Shown here piece after piece: positions 45,686 to 53,886 of a DNA stretch of 64,000 nt. Each line of letters starts with the position of its first letter. The first letter of the stretch is position 1. The stretch lies in the NCBI GenBank assembly GCA_034519525.1, contig JAXHOJ010000061.1:124001-188000 (forward strand), read 5' to 3'. The stretch is from Gemmobacter sp034519525 (GTDB lineage Bacteria > Pseudomonadota > Alphaproteobacteria > Rhodobacterales > Rhodobacteraceae). The translations under genes were made by a program, and so were the position numbers. The notes below the pieces were generated by a model. It had not been told where the DNA came from. It ran no database searches and worked only from the letters and a program-made list of their open reading frames with translations.

Positions 45686-47044
45686 ATGGCCTTTGACTAT
45701 GATCTGTTCGTGATCGGCGGTGGCTCTGGCGGGGTGCGCGCCGCGCGCATCGCCAGCGCCGAGGGCAAGGCCCGCGTGGCGCTGGCCGAAGAATACCGCA
45801 TGGGCGGCACCTGCGTGATCCGCGGCTGCGTGCCGAAAAAGCTGATGGTCTATGCCAGCGAATATCCCGGCCTGATTGCCGATGCCCGCGCCTATGGCTG
45901 GCAGGTCGAAGGCGGGGCTTTCGACTGGCCGCAGTTCCGCACCCAGCTGGAGGCAGAGCTGACCCGGTTGGAAGCCGCCTATCGCAACACGCTGCAGAAT
46001 GGAGGCGTCACGGTGCATGACCAGCGCGCCAGCCTGGTGGATGCCCATACGGTGCAACTGGCCGATGGCCAGCAGTTCACCGCGAAACACATCCTGATCG
46101 CCACAGGCGGCCGGCCATTCGTGCCCGATCTGCCGGGGGCCGAACTGGCCATTACCTCGAACGAGATCTTTCACCTGGACGCGCTGCCGAAACGCGCGCT
46201 GGTGGTGGGCGGGGGTTATATCGCGTCGGTATTCACCTGCATCCTCAACGGGCTGGGGGTGAAGGTGCATCAATACTATCGCGGGGCGCAGATCCTGCGC
46301 GGCTTTGATGACGAGGCGCGCGCCCTTGTGGCGGCCCGGATGCAGGCCTCTGGCATCAGCATCAGCTGCAACACCGATGTCGCCCGGCTGGAAAAAACCG
46401 CAAGCGGCATCCTGGCCACAACCGAAACCGGCGCGGCGGAAGAATTCGATCTCGTGATGTATGCCACGGGCCGCAAACCCAACAGCGCCGGTCTGGGGCT
46501 GGAGGCGCTGGGGGTGCCGCTGGGCCGCAACGGCGAAATCCGCGTGGATGGCTGGAGCCAGACCGCCGTGCCCTCGATCTATGCCGTGGGGGATGTGACG
46601 GACCGGATCAACCTGACCCCGGTGGCGATCCGCGAAGGCCATGCCTTTGCCGATACAGTGTTCTGTGGCAAACCGCGCCAGGCCGACCACGAACTGGTGG
46701 CCAGTGCGGTGTTCACCCAGCCCGAAATGGGCACCGTCGGGCTGAGCGAAGAGACCGCGCGCCTGCAGGAGCCGGTCGAGGTTTATGTGGCCAGCTTCCG
46801 CCCGATGCAAAGCCTGTTTGCCGGGCGGCAGGACCGGGTGATGATGAAACTGGTGGTCAGCCGCGCCAGCCGCAAGGTTCTGGGCTGCCATATCGTCGGC
46901 CCGGCTGCCGGCGAAATGATCCAGCTGGCGGCGATTGCCGTGAAGATGGGCGCCACGAAAGAAGATTTCGACCGCACGGTGGCCGTGCATCCCACCATGT
47001 CGGAAGAGCTGGTGACCATGCGCCATCCGGTGCGCAGCAGCTGA
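45686..47044 (+). CDS. gor: Glutathione-disulfide reductase
   Basis: NADPH-dependent reduction of GSSG. It has 452 residues. FAD site DLFVIGGGSGGVRAARIA, redox pair in GGTCVIRGCVPKKLM (CxxxxC), NAD(P) site ALVVGGGYIASVFTCILNG and the C-terminal His-Glu pair VHPTMSEELVTMRH. The helix after the second GxGxx motif has no dihydrolipoyl-specific features, and the RGCVPKK context favours glutathione reductase. ATG 45686 follows the rpiA stop by 1 bp. Confidence 0.93.
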   Translation: MAFDYDLFVIGGGSGGVRAARIASAEGKARVALAEEYRMGGTCVIRGCVPKKLMVYASEYPGLIADARAYGWQVEGGAFDWPQFRTQLEAELTRLEAAYRNTLQNGGVTVHDQRASLVDAHTVQLADGQQFTAKHILIATGGRPFVPDLPGAELAITSNEIFHLDALPKRALVVGGGYIASVFTCILNGLGVKVHQYYRGAQILRGFDDEARALVAARMQASGISISCNTDVARLEKTASGILATTETGAAEEFDLVMYATGRKPNSAGLGLEALGVPLGRNGEIRVDGWSQTAVPSIYAVGDVTDRINLTPVAIREGHAFADTVFCGKPRQADHELVASAVFTQPEMGTVGLSEETARLQEPVEVYVASFRPMQSLFAGRQDRVMMKLVVSRASRKVLGCHIVGPAAGEMIQLAAIAVKMGATKEDFDRTVAVHPTMSEELVTMRHPVRSS

Positions 47045-47052
47045 TCCGCCTT

Positions 47053-47086
47053 ACCGATCCGGTCAGCGGCAGTTGCCCGGATCGGT
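47053..47086. terminator. Hairpin between gor and the Tad pilin genes
   Basis: ACCGATCCGG (47053-47062) pairs with CCGGATCGGT (47077-47086), 14-nt loop. It lies 8 bp after the gor stop and overlaps the 3' end of the convergent gene. There is no T-run on either side, so termination is only possible, not shown. Confidence 0.4.
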
Positions 47087-47638
47087 GAAGCCGACAGAGG
47101 GGATGAACCTTGGCCGGGTCGCCACAAACTGGCCCAGCGTCATGTCATTCAGGCCGACATCGAAGATCGGCGTAAAATCATACTGGGTTTCCACGATCAT
47201 CAGCGTATCGGCATCGGCAGTCAGCGGCAGGCGGTCGCTGAATTGCTGCAAGGTGGCCGTGGTCAGCGCGGGCATGTTTACCGGGTCCAGCGCGCAGGAC
47301 CATTGCACCTCGAACCGGTTGTTCCGGGCGCTGAAAACCGTGCTGGTCAGCCGCATCCGCACCGCAGTATCGCCGGGCAGGGTGAAGTTGAACAGCCTTT
47401 CCACCCCGAAGGCATCGGTTGAATCGATATTGGTCCGGCTGCGCGACAGCACATCAGCAACGGTATAGGTGGCCTTCTGCACCCTGTTGATGGTGGCATA
47501 GGCATCCCAATAGACGAACAGCGCAAAGGCGGCCCAGGCCATCATCGGCATCACCAGAACCGCCTCGACGATCATGGAGCCGGTTTCATCGCCCCAAAAG
47601 CGGCGCAGGGGGCGGGGCAGGCGGATCTTCCGTATCAT
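47063..47638 (-). CDS. TadE/TadF-like pseudopilin
   Basis: A 191-residue protein with a basic N-terminus (MIRKIRLPRPLRRFWGDETG) and the TadE-type segment GSMIVEAVLVMPMMAWAAFA, where Glu at position +5 of the pilin-like motif precedes one hydrophobic helix. The rest is extracytoplasmic with two Cys (QWSCALDP; GNCR at the end). These minor pilins assemble with the Tad/Flp pilus machinery. Its start overlaps the upstream gene by 4 nt. Confidence 0.8.
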   Translation of the reverse strand: MIRKIRLPRPLRRFWGDETGSMIVEAVLVMPMMAWAAFALFVYWDAYATINRVQKATYTVADVLSRSRTNIDSTDAFGVERLFNFTLPGDTAVRMRLTSTVFSARNNRFEVQWSCALDPVNMPALTTATLQQFSDRLPLTADADTLMIVETQYDFTPIFDVGLNDMTLGQFVATRPRFIPSVGFTDPGNCR

Positions 47639-48180
47639 GGTTCGTTCACAAAGGCCGAAACGGCGATCAGACGATAGCCGCCTTCGCCGTCCTGATCCAT
47701 ACTGGCCGCGATGCCGGTCGTGGGAAAGATCGCATCGGCCCTCAGGCAGACGCGGACCAGCATCAGCTCTTCCCGCGCGCCCGGCGTCGGGTCCAGTGCG
47801 GTGACAGGATCAATCTCTGACGCCCGGTCGCGGCAGACGGTTTCGGTGGTGGGCATCGTCCAGGTGTCCATCGACACCCGATCCAGGCTGACCTTCAGAG
47901 TGTCATCACATTCCGTCAGGATCGAAGAATTGGCGCAGATCGCATCTTTCAGGTCTTCATGATCCGGATCCGTGCCAAGCCCGCCCAGCCGCAGATCCCG
48001 CATCGCAATATCAACGGCACGTTCCAGCATGGTCTGGCGCAGCGACATCAGCCCCGCTTCAAAGCTGGCCATGAACAGGGCCATCAGAAGCGGGATCATC
48101 AACACGAATTCGATATTTGTCGCGCCGTCATCCTGCCGCAAAAACCGCGGCCACCGCAAAACGCACCGGGCTGGGTTCAT
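47635..48180 (-). CDS. TadE-like minor pilin
   Basis: A 181-residue protein. LRQDDGATNIEFVLMIPLLM is the classic TadE prepilin-like segment (G-x-x-x-I-E-F), leading into a single TM helix. The outer domain has several Cys (DAICANSSILTECDDTL; ETVCRDRA; VRVCLRAD) likely forming disulfides. It is the middle gene of a three-gene unit with ATGA overlaps on both sides. No tadA, tadB, tadC, rcpA or flp gene is in the window. Confidence 0.83.
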   Translation of the reverse strand: MNPARCVLRWPRFLRQDDGATNIEFVLMIPLLMALFMASFEAGLMSLRQTMLERAVDIAMRDLRLGGLGTDPDHEDLKDAICANSSILTECDDTLKVSLDRVSMDTWTMPTTETVCRDRASEIDPVTALDPTPGAREELMLVRVCLRADAIFPTTGIAASMDQDGEGGYRLIAVSAFVNEP

Positions 48181-49712
48181 TGCGTCAGCCTCAGATAGCT
48201 GATCTGGCTGGCAATGGCCCGGAACACGGTCGAGATTTCAAGCCCGTTCGCATTGAAGTAATGGGCATTCGATGTGGCGCAGTTGCGGATCTGGGTCTGG
48301 CCATCCGAGGGCGCCTCGAAGGCGATGCCATAGATCACGATGCCCGCATTCTTTGCGGCGGTGCAGACCGTCTGCATCCGGGAATTCTTGGTGGATGACA
48401 CATAGCTCAGCATGTTGGATTCATGGGTCGATACGCTGCCACCCAGGGGTGCGGCATAGAAATAGCGCGCGACCGTATCGGTGGTCCAGCGGGCAAAGAC
48501 CTGCGGCCAGGTCAGGCGCACGGCGCTGCTGTGCGGTGCGGTGGCCCATCTGCCGGTGCTGGCATTGTAATAATCTTCATTTGTGTTGGACCGGTTGTGA
48601 TAGGCCCAGACCTCGCCGTTGCTTTCACGCCGCCAAACGATGGAATCGCCGCTGCGCCAGCCGTTGTTCAGCTTGTATTCGGCGGTGTTCTGGCCATCGG
48701 TCATAACCACCATCACCTTCAGCGTGTCGATGGTCGAGGGGGACAGCGGGCGGTCGTCATAGGCATCATCCACCACGCCACGCTGGATCAGCCCCTGCAC
48801 GATGCCCTGCGATGCCGGGTCCAGCAGCAGGGCGCCCCATTTCACCCCAAGGTCGATCGAGGTATTGCCGCCCACCACCATGCTGCCGATCGCGCTTTGC
48901 AGCCTTGCGGTGCTGTCGCTCAGCGGGATGATGCGGTTTGCCGTGTGATAGGGGCAGTTGAACAGCGAGGCCGAGCCAGAGTTGAACGGATCGAAATGGC
49001 CGTTGTGGATGAAGGACGTGGTCTGCGACAGGGCTGTGGTTGAAAACACGCTGTCGGGCAATTCGATGCAATAAGAAGAACTGTGCAGCTGCGTCACGTT
49101 GAACTGGCTGAACAGATCCGGCCCCACATTGACCTGCGCCGTATAGGGCACCAGCGAGACGGTGACCTTGCCGGGATCCGATGAATTGATCACGGTTTCC
49201 ACGAATTCCTGCGCCGCCGGCCGCAGGTTGTTGATGCGCGAACCGCTCATCGAGCCCGAGATATCCAGCACCAGCGACACTTCGACATTCGAGATGCGTT
49301 CATCGGCCGTGCTGCCTGCGGCCACATTCAGGTCTTCGATCCCCATCAGGTGCATGAAGAACGGCTGGGTATCGGCTTCGGCATCGGCCGAGACGGTGCG
49401 GAAGTTCAGCCCTTCAGAGACGTTGATATCGCTGAGATATTCCAGAAGGCCCGCCTTGCGGAAGTAATCTGTCACCACCTCTTCGGGATCGTGATCCTGG
49501 CTCAGGCTGGCGGCGGCCAGAACGCTGCGGTCCAGCGTCTGCTGCAACTGCACGCGGCGTTCTTCGTGGCGCATGATATCGACGGCAAGCCCGCCCATCA
49601 TCAACATCAGGAAAATGAAAATGACACTGAGCAGCAGGATGCTGCCCTGTTCGTCTTGCCGGAACCTTTTCAGCGAAGCTGCGCTTCCTGCCGCCACTCG
49701 GTAATGAATCAT
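48177..49712 (-). CDS. TadG-like pilus protein with VWA domain
   Basis: A 511-residue protein. The N-terminal Tad segment EQGSILLLSVIFIFLMLMMG is a single TM helix, followed by a von Willebrand factor A domain with the MIDAS motif DISGSMSGSRINNL and later VVMTDGQNTAEY. The domain is extracytoplasmic and Asn/Ser/Thr-rich. TadG-type proteins anchor or modulate Flp pili. ATG 49712 (MIHYRVAAGSAASLKRFRQD). It is the first gene of the tadG-tadE-tadF-like unit; the downstream overlap is ATGA. Confidence 0.88.
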   Translation of the reverse strand: MIHYRVAAGSAASLKRFRQDEQGSILLLSVIFIFLMLMMGGLAVDIMRHEERRVQLQQTLDRSVLAAASLSQDHDPEEVVTDYFRKAGLLEYLSDINVSEGLNFRTVSADAEADTQPFFMHLMGIEDLNVAAGSTADERISNVEVSLVLDISGSMSGSRINNLRPAAQEFVETVINSSDPGKVTVSLVPYTAQVNVGPDLFSQFNVTQLHSSSYCIELPDSVFSTTALSQTTSFIHNGHFDPFNSGSASLFNCPYHTANRIIPLSDSTARLQSAIGSMVVGGNTSIDLGVKWGALLLDPASQGIVQGLIQRGVVDDAYDDRPLSPSTIDTLKVMVVMTDGQNTAEYKLNNGWRSGDSIVWRRESNGEVWAYHNRSNTNEDYYNASTGRWATAPHSSAVRLTWPQVFARWTTDTVARYFYAAPLGGSVSTHESNMLSYVSSTKNSRMQTVCTAAKNAGIVIYGIAFEAPSDGQTQIRNCATSNAHYFNANGLEISTVFRAIASQISYLRLTQ

Positions 49713-50092
49713 ATCCGTTCTCCGGAGGACGCCGTTGCCCCCGCCACCTGCACTGCATCGCCCAGCAAAACCACTCCGGACCGATTCACGATTGATGCTA
49801 CAGGCTTGGGGCATAATTGTGGCGGAAGGTCATGAAATTGCCGCAAAATCCGACACGGCCATGCACGATGCAGGTGTGTTGACGGGTATTGTTCCCGCCA
49901 CGTCAACCAAAGCGGCCCGATGGCCGCCAGAGCCCCCTGTTCAGACCTTTGATACAACCGGATTCATGTGTGGCTAACGAATCGCTGCCATAACAGATGC
50001 ATGAAATCGCTGTAAGCTCGGGCACGGCCCCCGAATCTGCGCTGCCTCCGGGTGATGCCGGTGCCGGGTGCCACAGCAGAGGGAGGACTGCC
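49713..50092. other. Divergent promoter region between tadG-like and gdhA
   Basis: 380 bp without a convincing gene. It must carry promoters for both directions. Its centre (about 49780-50020) is less GC-rich than the neighbouring genes. No repeat, riboswitch or clear operator was recognised. A longer in-frame start of gdhA at 49997 exists but lacks a ribosome site. Confidence 0.5.
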
Positions 50093-51523
50093 ATGCTTGC
50101 CCAGAACGAACCGAGTTTCCGTGAATCCGTCGACCTGATGTTCAACCGCGCCGCGCGGCTGATGGATCTCAGCCCCGGGCTGGAACAGAAGATCCGTGTC
50201 TGCAACTCCACCTATACCGTCCGGTTCGGGGTGCGGCTGCGCGGCAAGATCGAAACCTTTACCGGGTATCGCTCTGTCCATTCCGAACATATGGAGCCGG
50301 TGAAGGGCGGCATCCGCTATGCGCTTTCGGTGCATCAGGACGAGGTGGAGGCGCTGGCCGCGCTGATGACCTATAAATGCGCTTTGGTCGAAACGCCCTT
50401 TGGCGGATCAAAAGGCGGCCTGTGCATCGACCCGCGCCAGTGGGACGAACACGAGCTGGAACAGATCACCCGCCGCTTCGCCTATGAGCTTATCAAGCGC
50501 GATCTGATCCATCCGGCGCAGAACGTGCCCGCGCCCGACATGGGCACCGGCGAACGCGAAATGGCCTGGATCGCGGATCAATACGCGCGCATGAACACCA
50601 CCGACATCAACGCCAAGGCCTGTGTCACCGGCAAGCCGCCCCATGCCGGCGGCATCCAGGGCCGGGTAGAGGCGACGGGGCGCGGCGTGCAATTCGCGCT
50701 GCGTGAATTTTTCCGCCACCCCGAAGATATTGCAAAGGCCAACCTTTCCGGCGGGTTGGAGGGCAAGCGCATCGTGGTGCAGGGCCTGGGCAATGTGGGC
50801 TATCACGCCGCCAAATTCCTGTCCGAGGAAGACGGCGCCATCATCACCGCCATCATCGAACGCGACGGCGCGCTGGTGAAGGATACCGGGCTTGCGGTCG
50901 AGGATGTGCGCCAGTGGATCGCGAAACACGGTGGTGTGCGCGGCTTCCCCGAGGCAGAGTTCGTCGAAGATGGCGCCCCGGTGCTGGAAAAGCCCTGCGA
51001 CATCCTGATCCCCGCCGCGATGGAAGGCGTGATCCACCGGGGCAATGCCGCGCGGATTTCGGCCCCGCTGATCATCGAGGCGGCGAATGGCCCGATCACC
51101 TTCGGCGCCGATGAAATCCTGCGCGAAAAGGGCTGCGTCATCATCCCCGATCTTTACGCCAATGCGGGCGGCGTGACGGTCAGCTATTTCGAATGGGTCA
51201 AGAACCTCAGCCATATCCGCTTTGGCCGGATGCAACGCCGCGCCGAAGAGTCGCGCTCGCGCCTGCTGGTGGAAGAGCTGGAGCGTCTGTCGTCCGATCG
51301 CGGTCTGGGCTGGACGCTGGCCGCCGATTTCAAGGAGAAATTCCTGACCGGCTCGGATGAACTGGCGCTGGTGCGGTCGGGGCTCGATGACACCATGCGC
51401 ACCGCCTATCAGGCCATGCGCGAGGTCTGGCACAGCCAGCCCGAAGTCGGCGATCTGCGGGTTGCCGCTTATATCGTCGCCATTGACCGGGTTGCCAAAA
51501 CCTATCGCTCCAAGGGGCTGTAA
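50093..51523 (+). CDS. gdhA: Glu/Leu/Phe/Val-family glutamate dehydrogenase
   Basis: Interconverts glutamate and 2-oxoglutarate plus ammonia. It has 476 residues. SEHMEPVKGGIRYALSVHQD and ALMTYKCALVETPFGGSKGG carry the substrate and catalytic lysines; the nucleotide fold is GKRIVVQGLGNVGYHAAKFL. A GGGAGG ribosome site selects ATG 50093 (MLAQNEPSFRESVDLMFNRA). Coenzyme preference is not decided here. It stands alone and ends at a terminator-like hairpin. Confidence 0.93.
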   Translation: MLAQNEPSFRESVDLMFNRAARLMDLSPGLEQKIRVCNSTYTVRFGVRLRGKIETFTGYRSVHSEHMEPVKGGIRYALSVHQDEVEALAALMTYKCALVETPFGGSKGGLCIDPRQWDEHELEQITRRFAYELIKRDLIHPAQNVPAPDMGTGEREMAWIADQYARMNTTDINAKACVTGKPPHAGGIQGRVEATGRGVQFALREFFRHPEDIAKANLSGGLEGKRIVVQGLGNVGYHAAKFLSEEDGAIITAIIERDGALVKDTGLAVEDVRQWIAKHGGVRGFPEAEFVEDGAPVLEKPCDILIPAAMEGVIHRGNAARISAPLIIEAANGPITFGADEILREKGCVIIPDLYANAGGVTVSYFEWVKNLSHIRFGRMQRRAEESRSRLLVEELERLSSDRGLGWTLAADFKEKFLTGSDELALVRSGLDDTMRTAYQAMREVWHSQPEVGDLRVAAYIVAIDRVAKTYRSKGL

Positions 51524-51530
51524 TGCAGGG

Positions 51531-51565
51531 GCTGCGCCGCGGATTTGTTGACTTCGCGGCGCGGC
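51531..51565 (+). terminator. Terminator hairpin of gdhA
   Basis: GCTGCGCCGCG (51531-51541) pairs with CGCGGCGCGGC (51555-51565, one G-T), 13-nt loop, followed by TTTGCTT. It begins 8 bp after the gdhA stop. Confidence 0.65.
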
Positions 51566-51602
51566 TTTGCTTAACCCGCGCAATCCCAGCCGGAGCCCTG
51601 TC

Positions 51603-52028
51603 ATGTCGTCCAGCCTTGCCCGCCTGTTCCGCAGCCTGTTTCCCGCCTTTGTCACGCTGTTCGCGCTGATCGTGCTGGGCGGGGCGGGGGCCTATTACAT
51701 GACCACCGGCAATGGCTTTACCGCCGCCGTTCTGGGCATCGGCGGTCTGGCTGGCCTGGTGGCGCTGTTCGGGCTTGTGGCGCTGCAGATCGAAAACAAC
51801 GAACTGCTGCGCCGCCTGGCTGCCGCCGCCGAGGTGCAGCTGCGCGCCACGCGCGGGCAGGGCGGCGGTGCGGCCATGCCTGCACAGATCCTGGCCGCCG
51901 CCGATGCGCCGGCCGCGCCCTATGTCGGTCTGGTCTCCGACCGCAAGGCGCCCGTCGCCGCACCGCGCCGCCCCAGCACGCCGCAGGGGCGGGTGGAGCC
52001 CGTGCTGTCGACGCCGCGCCGCGGCTGA
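51603..52028 (+). CDS. Hypothetical two-TM protein
   Basis: A 141-residue protein starting MSSSLARLFRSLFPAFVTLF. Two hydrophobic helices (about 11-33 and 41-61, FTAAVLGIGGLAGLVALFGL) are followed by a cytoplasmic helical/Ala-Pro-rich tail (LQIENNELLRRLAAAAEVQL then PRRPSTPQGRVEP). Function unknown. ATG 51603 is 80 bp after gdhA, beyond the terminator. It may be conserved in Rhodobacteraceae, but this is from impression only. Confidence 0.62.
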   Translation: MSSSLARLFRSLFPAFVTLFALIVLGGAGAYYMTTGNGFTAAVLGIGGLAGLVALFGLVALQIENNELLRRLAAAAEVQLRATRGQGGGAAMPAQILAAADAPAAPYVGLVSDRKAPVAAPRRPSTPQGRVEPVLSTPRRG

Positions 52029-52148
52029 TCGGCGGATTTCGGCACCGGGGCGACATGGGCTGTCGCCTGCAGGATAGGAAATCGCTGAGCGGGCTTGATA
52101 ATCGGTGCAGGCGGCGGTCAGATGGGGCCGCAAGCAAAGGGCGTCGAG

Positions 52149-53399
52149 ATGCGGTATTCCGGGTTCAGGGTCATCACGCAGGGGCTGTTCGGCAATACCG
52201 GATGGAAACCCGCCTGGCGCAGCCCGGCCCCCAAGGCGGAATATGATGCCATCGTGATCGGCGGCGGCGGCCATGGTCTGGCGACCGCCTATTATCTGGC
52301 AAAGAACCACGGGCTGACCAATATCGCGGTGCTGGAAAAGGGCTATCTCGGGTCCGGCAATATCGGGCGCAACACCACCATCGTGCGCGCCAATTACTTT
52401 CTGCCCGGCAACAGCGAATTCTACAGCCATTCCCTGAAGCTGTGGGAAGGGCTGGAGGCCGATCTGAACTATAACGTCATGCACAGCCAGCGCGGCGTGC
52501 TGAACCTGTTCCATTCCGATGGCCAGCGCGATTTCTTTGCCCGACGCGGCAATGCCATGATCAATCAGGGCGATGATGCCGAACTGCTGGATCGCGAAGG
52601 CGTGCGCCGCATGGTGCCCTATCTGGATTTCGAACAGACGCGCTTCCCGATCTATGGCGGCCTGCTGCACCGGCGCGGCGGCACGGCGCGGCATGATGCC
52701 GTGGCCTGGGGCTATGCCCGGGGTGCCGACCGGCGCGGCGTCGATCTGATCCAGAACTGCGAAGTGACGGGGATCGACATCCAGAACGGCCGGGTGACCG
52801 GGGTGCAGACGACACGCGGCGCGATCCGGGCAAGGAAGGTGGGCATCGTCGTGGCCGGCCGGTCCAGCCAGGTGGCGGCGATGGCCGGGCTGCGGCTGCC
52901 CATCGAAAGCCATATCCTGCAGGCCTTCGTCACCGAAGGGCTGAAGCCGGTGATCGACCAGGTGGTGACCTTTGGCATGGGGCATTTCTACATCAGCCAG
53001 TCCGACAAGGGTGGGCTGGTGTTCGGCGGCGATCTGGATTTCTACGCCAGCTATGCGGCGCGCGGCAATCTGCCCATGGTCGAACATGTGATGGAGGCGG
53101 GCATGACGCTGATGCCGATGATCGGCCGCGCCAAACTGCTGCGCAGCTGGGGCGGCATCATGGACATGTCGCCCGACGGATCGCCCGTCATCGACCGCAC
53201 CCCGGTGGAGGGGCTCTATATCGACTGCGGCTGGAACTACGGCGGCTTCAAGGCGGTGCCGGCCTCGGGCTGGTGCATGGCGCATCTGATGGCGACCGAT
53301 ACCCCGCACGAGGTGGCGCGCCGCTTCCGGCTGGACCGCTTCGCCACCGGCCATGTGCTGGACGAAGAAGGCACCGGCAGCCAGCACAACCTGCATTGA
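52149..53399 (+). CDS. soxB: Sarcosine oxidase beta subunit
   Basis: Part of the heterotetrameric enzyme oxidising sarcosine to glycine, formaldehyde or methylene-THF, and H2O2. It has 416 residues. FAD-binding AIVIGGGGHGLATAYYLAKN; the GNIGRNTTIVRANYFLPGNS segment and MHSQRGVLNLFHSDGQRD are typical, the latter region holding the His expected to bind FMN covalently. The C-terminal part has YIDCGWNYGGFKAVPASGWC. ATG 52149 (MRYSGFRVITQGLFG) matches the family. It is the first gene of the sox operon; a repeat element separates it from soxD. Confidence 0.95.
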   Translation: MRYSGFRVITQGLFGNTGWKPAWRSPAPKAEYDAIVIGGGGHGLATAYYLAKNHGLTNIAVLEKGYLGSGNIGRNTTIVRANYFLPGNSEFYSHSLKLWEGLEADLNYNVMHSQRGVLNLFHSDGQRDFFARRGNAMINQGDDAELLDREGVRRMVPYLDFEQTRFPIYGGLLHRRGGTARHDAVAWGYARGADRRGVDLIQNCEVTGIDIQNGRVTGVQTTRGAIRARKVGIVVAGRSSQVAAMAGLRLPIESHILQAFVTEGLKPVIDQVVTFGMGHFYISQSDKGGLVFGGDLDFYASYAARGNLPMVEHVMEAGMTLMPMIGRAKLLRSWGGIMDMSPDGSPVIDRTPVEGLYIDCGWNYGGFKAVPASGWCMAHLMATDTPHEVARRFRLDRFATGHVLDEEGTGSQHNLH

Positions 53400-53419
53400 G
53401 GCATTGCACGATGGCACAT

Positions 53420-53595
53420 CCCCTCACCCCCGCCCTCTCCCCCAAGGGGAGAGGGAGACGCGCCCCGCTCCGGGATGGTGCTTTGCTTGCCCTTGCGCTG
53501 AAAGCCACAAGATCTGACGCCCGGTTCTTCCGGGCGCGCCCTTTCCTTCCCGCGCCGCTCCCTCTCCCCCCGGGGGAGAGGGCCGGGGTGAGGGG
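53420..53595. mobile_element. MITE/REP-like element, two hairpins, inside the sox operon
   Basis: A 176-bp element with the perfect 11-bp inverted ends CCCCTCACCCC (53420-53430) / GGGGTGAGGGG (53585-53595) and two CCCTCTCCC/GGGAGAGGG hairpins just inside them (53433-53455 and 53560-53582). The centre includes a small GCCCGG-TTCTT-CCGGGC hairpin. It has the same outer design as 42277-42627. It lies between soxB and soxD, spacing otherwise compact genes by 214 bp. Confidence 0.8.
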
Positions 53596-53613
53596 ACAGA
53601 ACCGGAGCCTGCC

Positions 53614-53886
53614 ATGCGCCTGACCTGCCCGCTCTGCGGCCCGCGCGACCTGCGGGAGTTCTATTATTACGGCGCCGACACCTGGCTGCGCCGCCCCGCC
53701 GCCGATGCGCCGCCCGAAGCCTGGGATGATTACCTGCATCTGCGCGACAACCCGGCCGGGGACACCCGCGACCTGTGGTATCACGAGGCGGGCTGCGCGC
53801 AGTGGCTGGCGGTCACCCGCAACACCATCACCCATGCGGTGCATCAGGTAGACCTGGTCGCCCCCCCGAAAGGCGGTGCGAAATGA
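53614..53886 (+). CDS. soxD: Sarcosine oxidase delta subunit
   Basis: A 90-residue zinc-containing small subunit. LTCPLCGPRDLREFYYYGAD provides the first Cys pair, and YHEAGCAQWLAVTRNTITHA provides His and Cys, matching the Cys3-His zinc site. ATG 53614 lies 18 bp after the repeat element; its TGA overlaps the ATG of soxA. Length is normal. Confidence 0.95.
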   Translation: MRLTCPLCGPRDLREFYYYGADTWLRRPAADAPPEAWDDYLHLRDNPAGDTRDLWYHEAGCAQWLAVTRNTITHAVHQVDLVAPPKGGAK

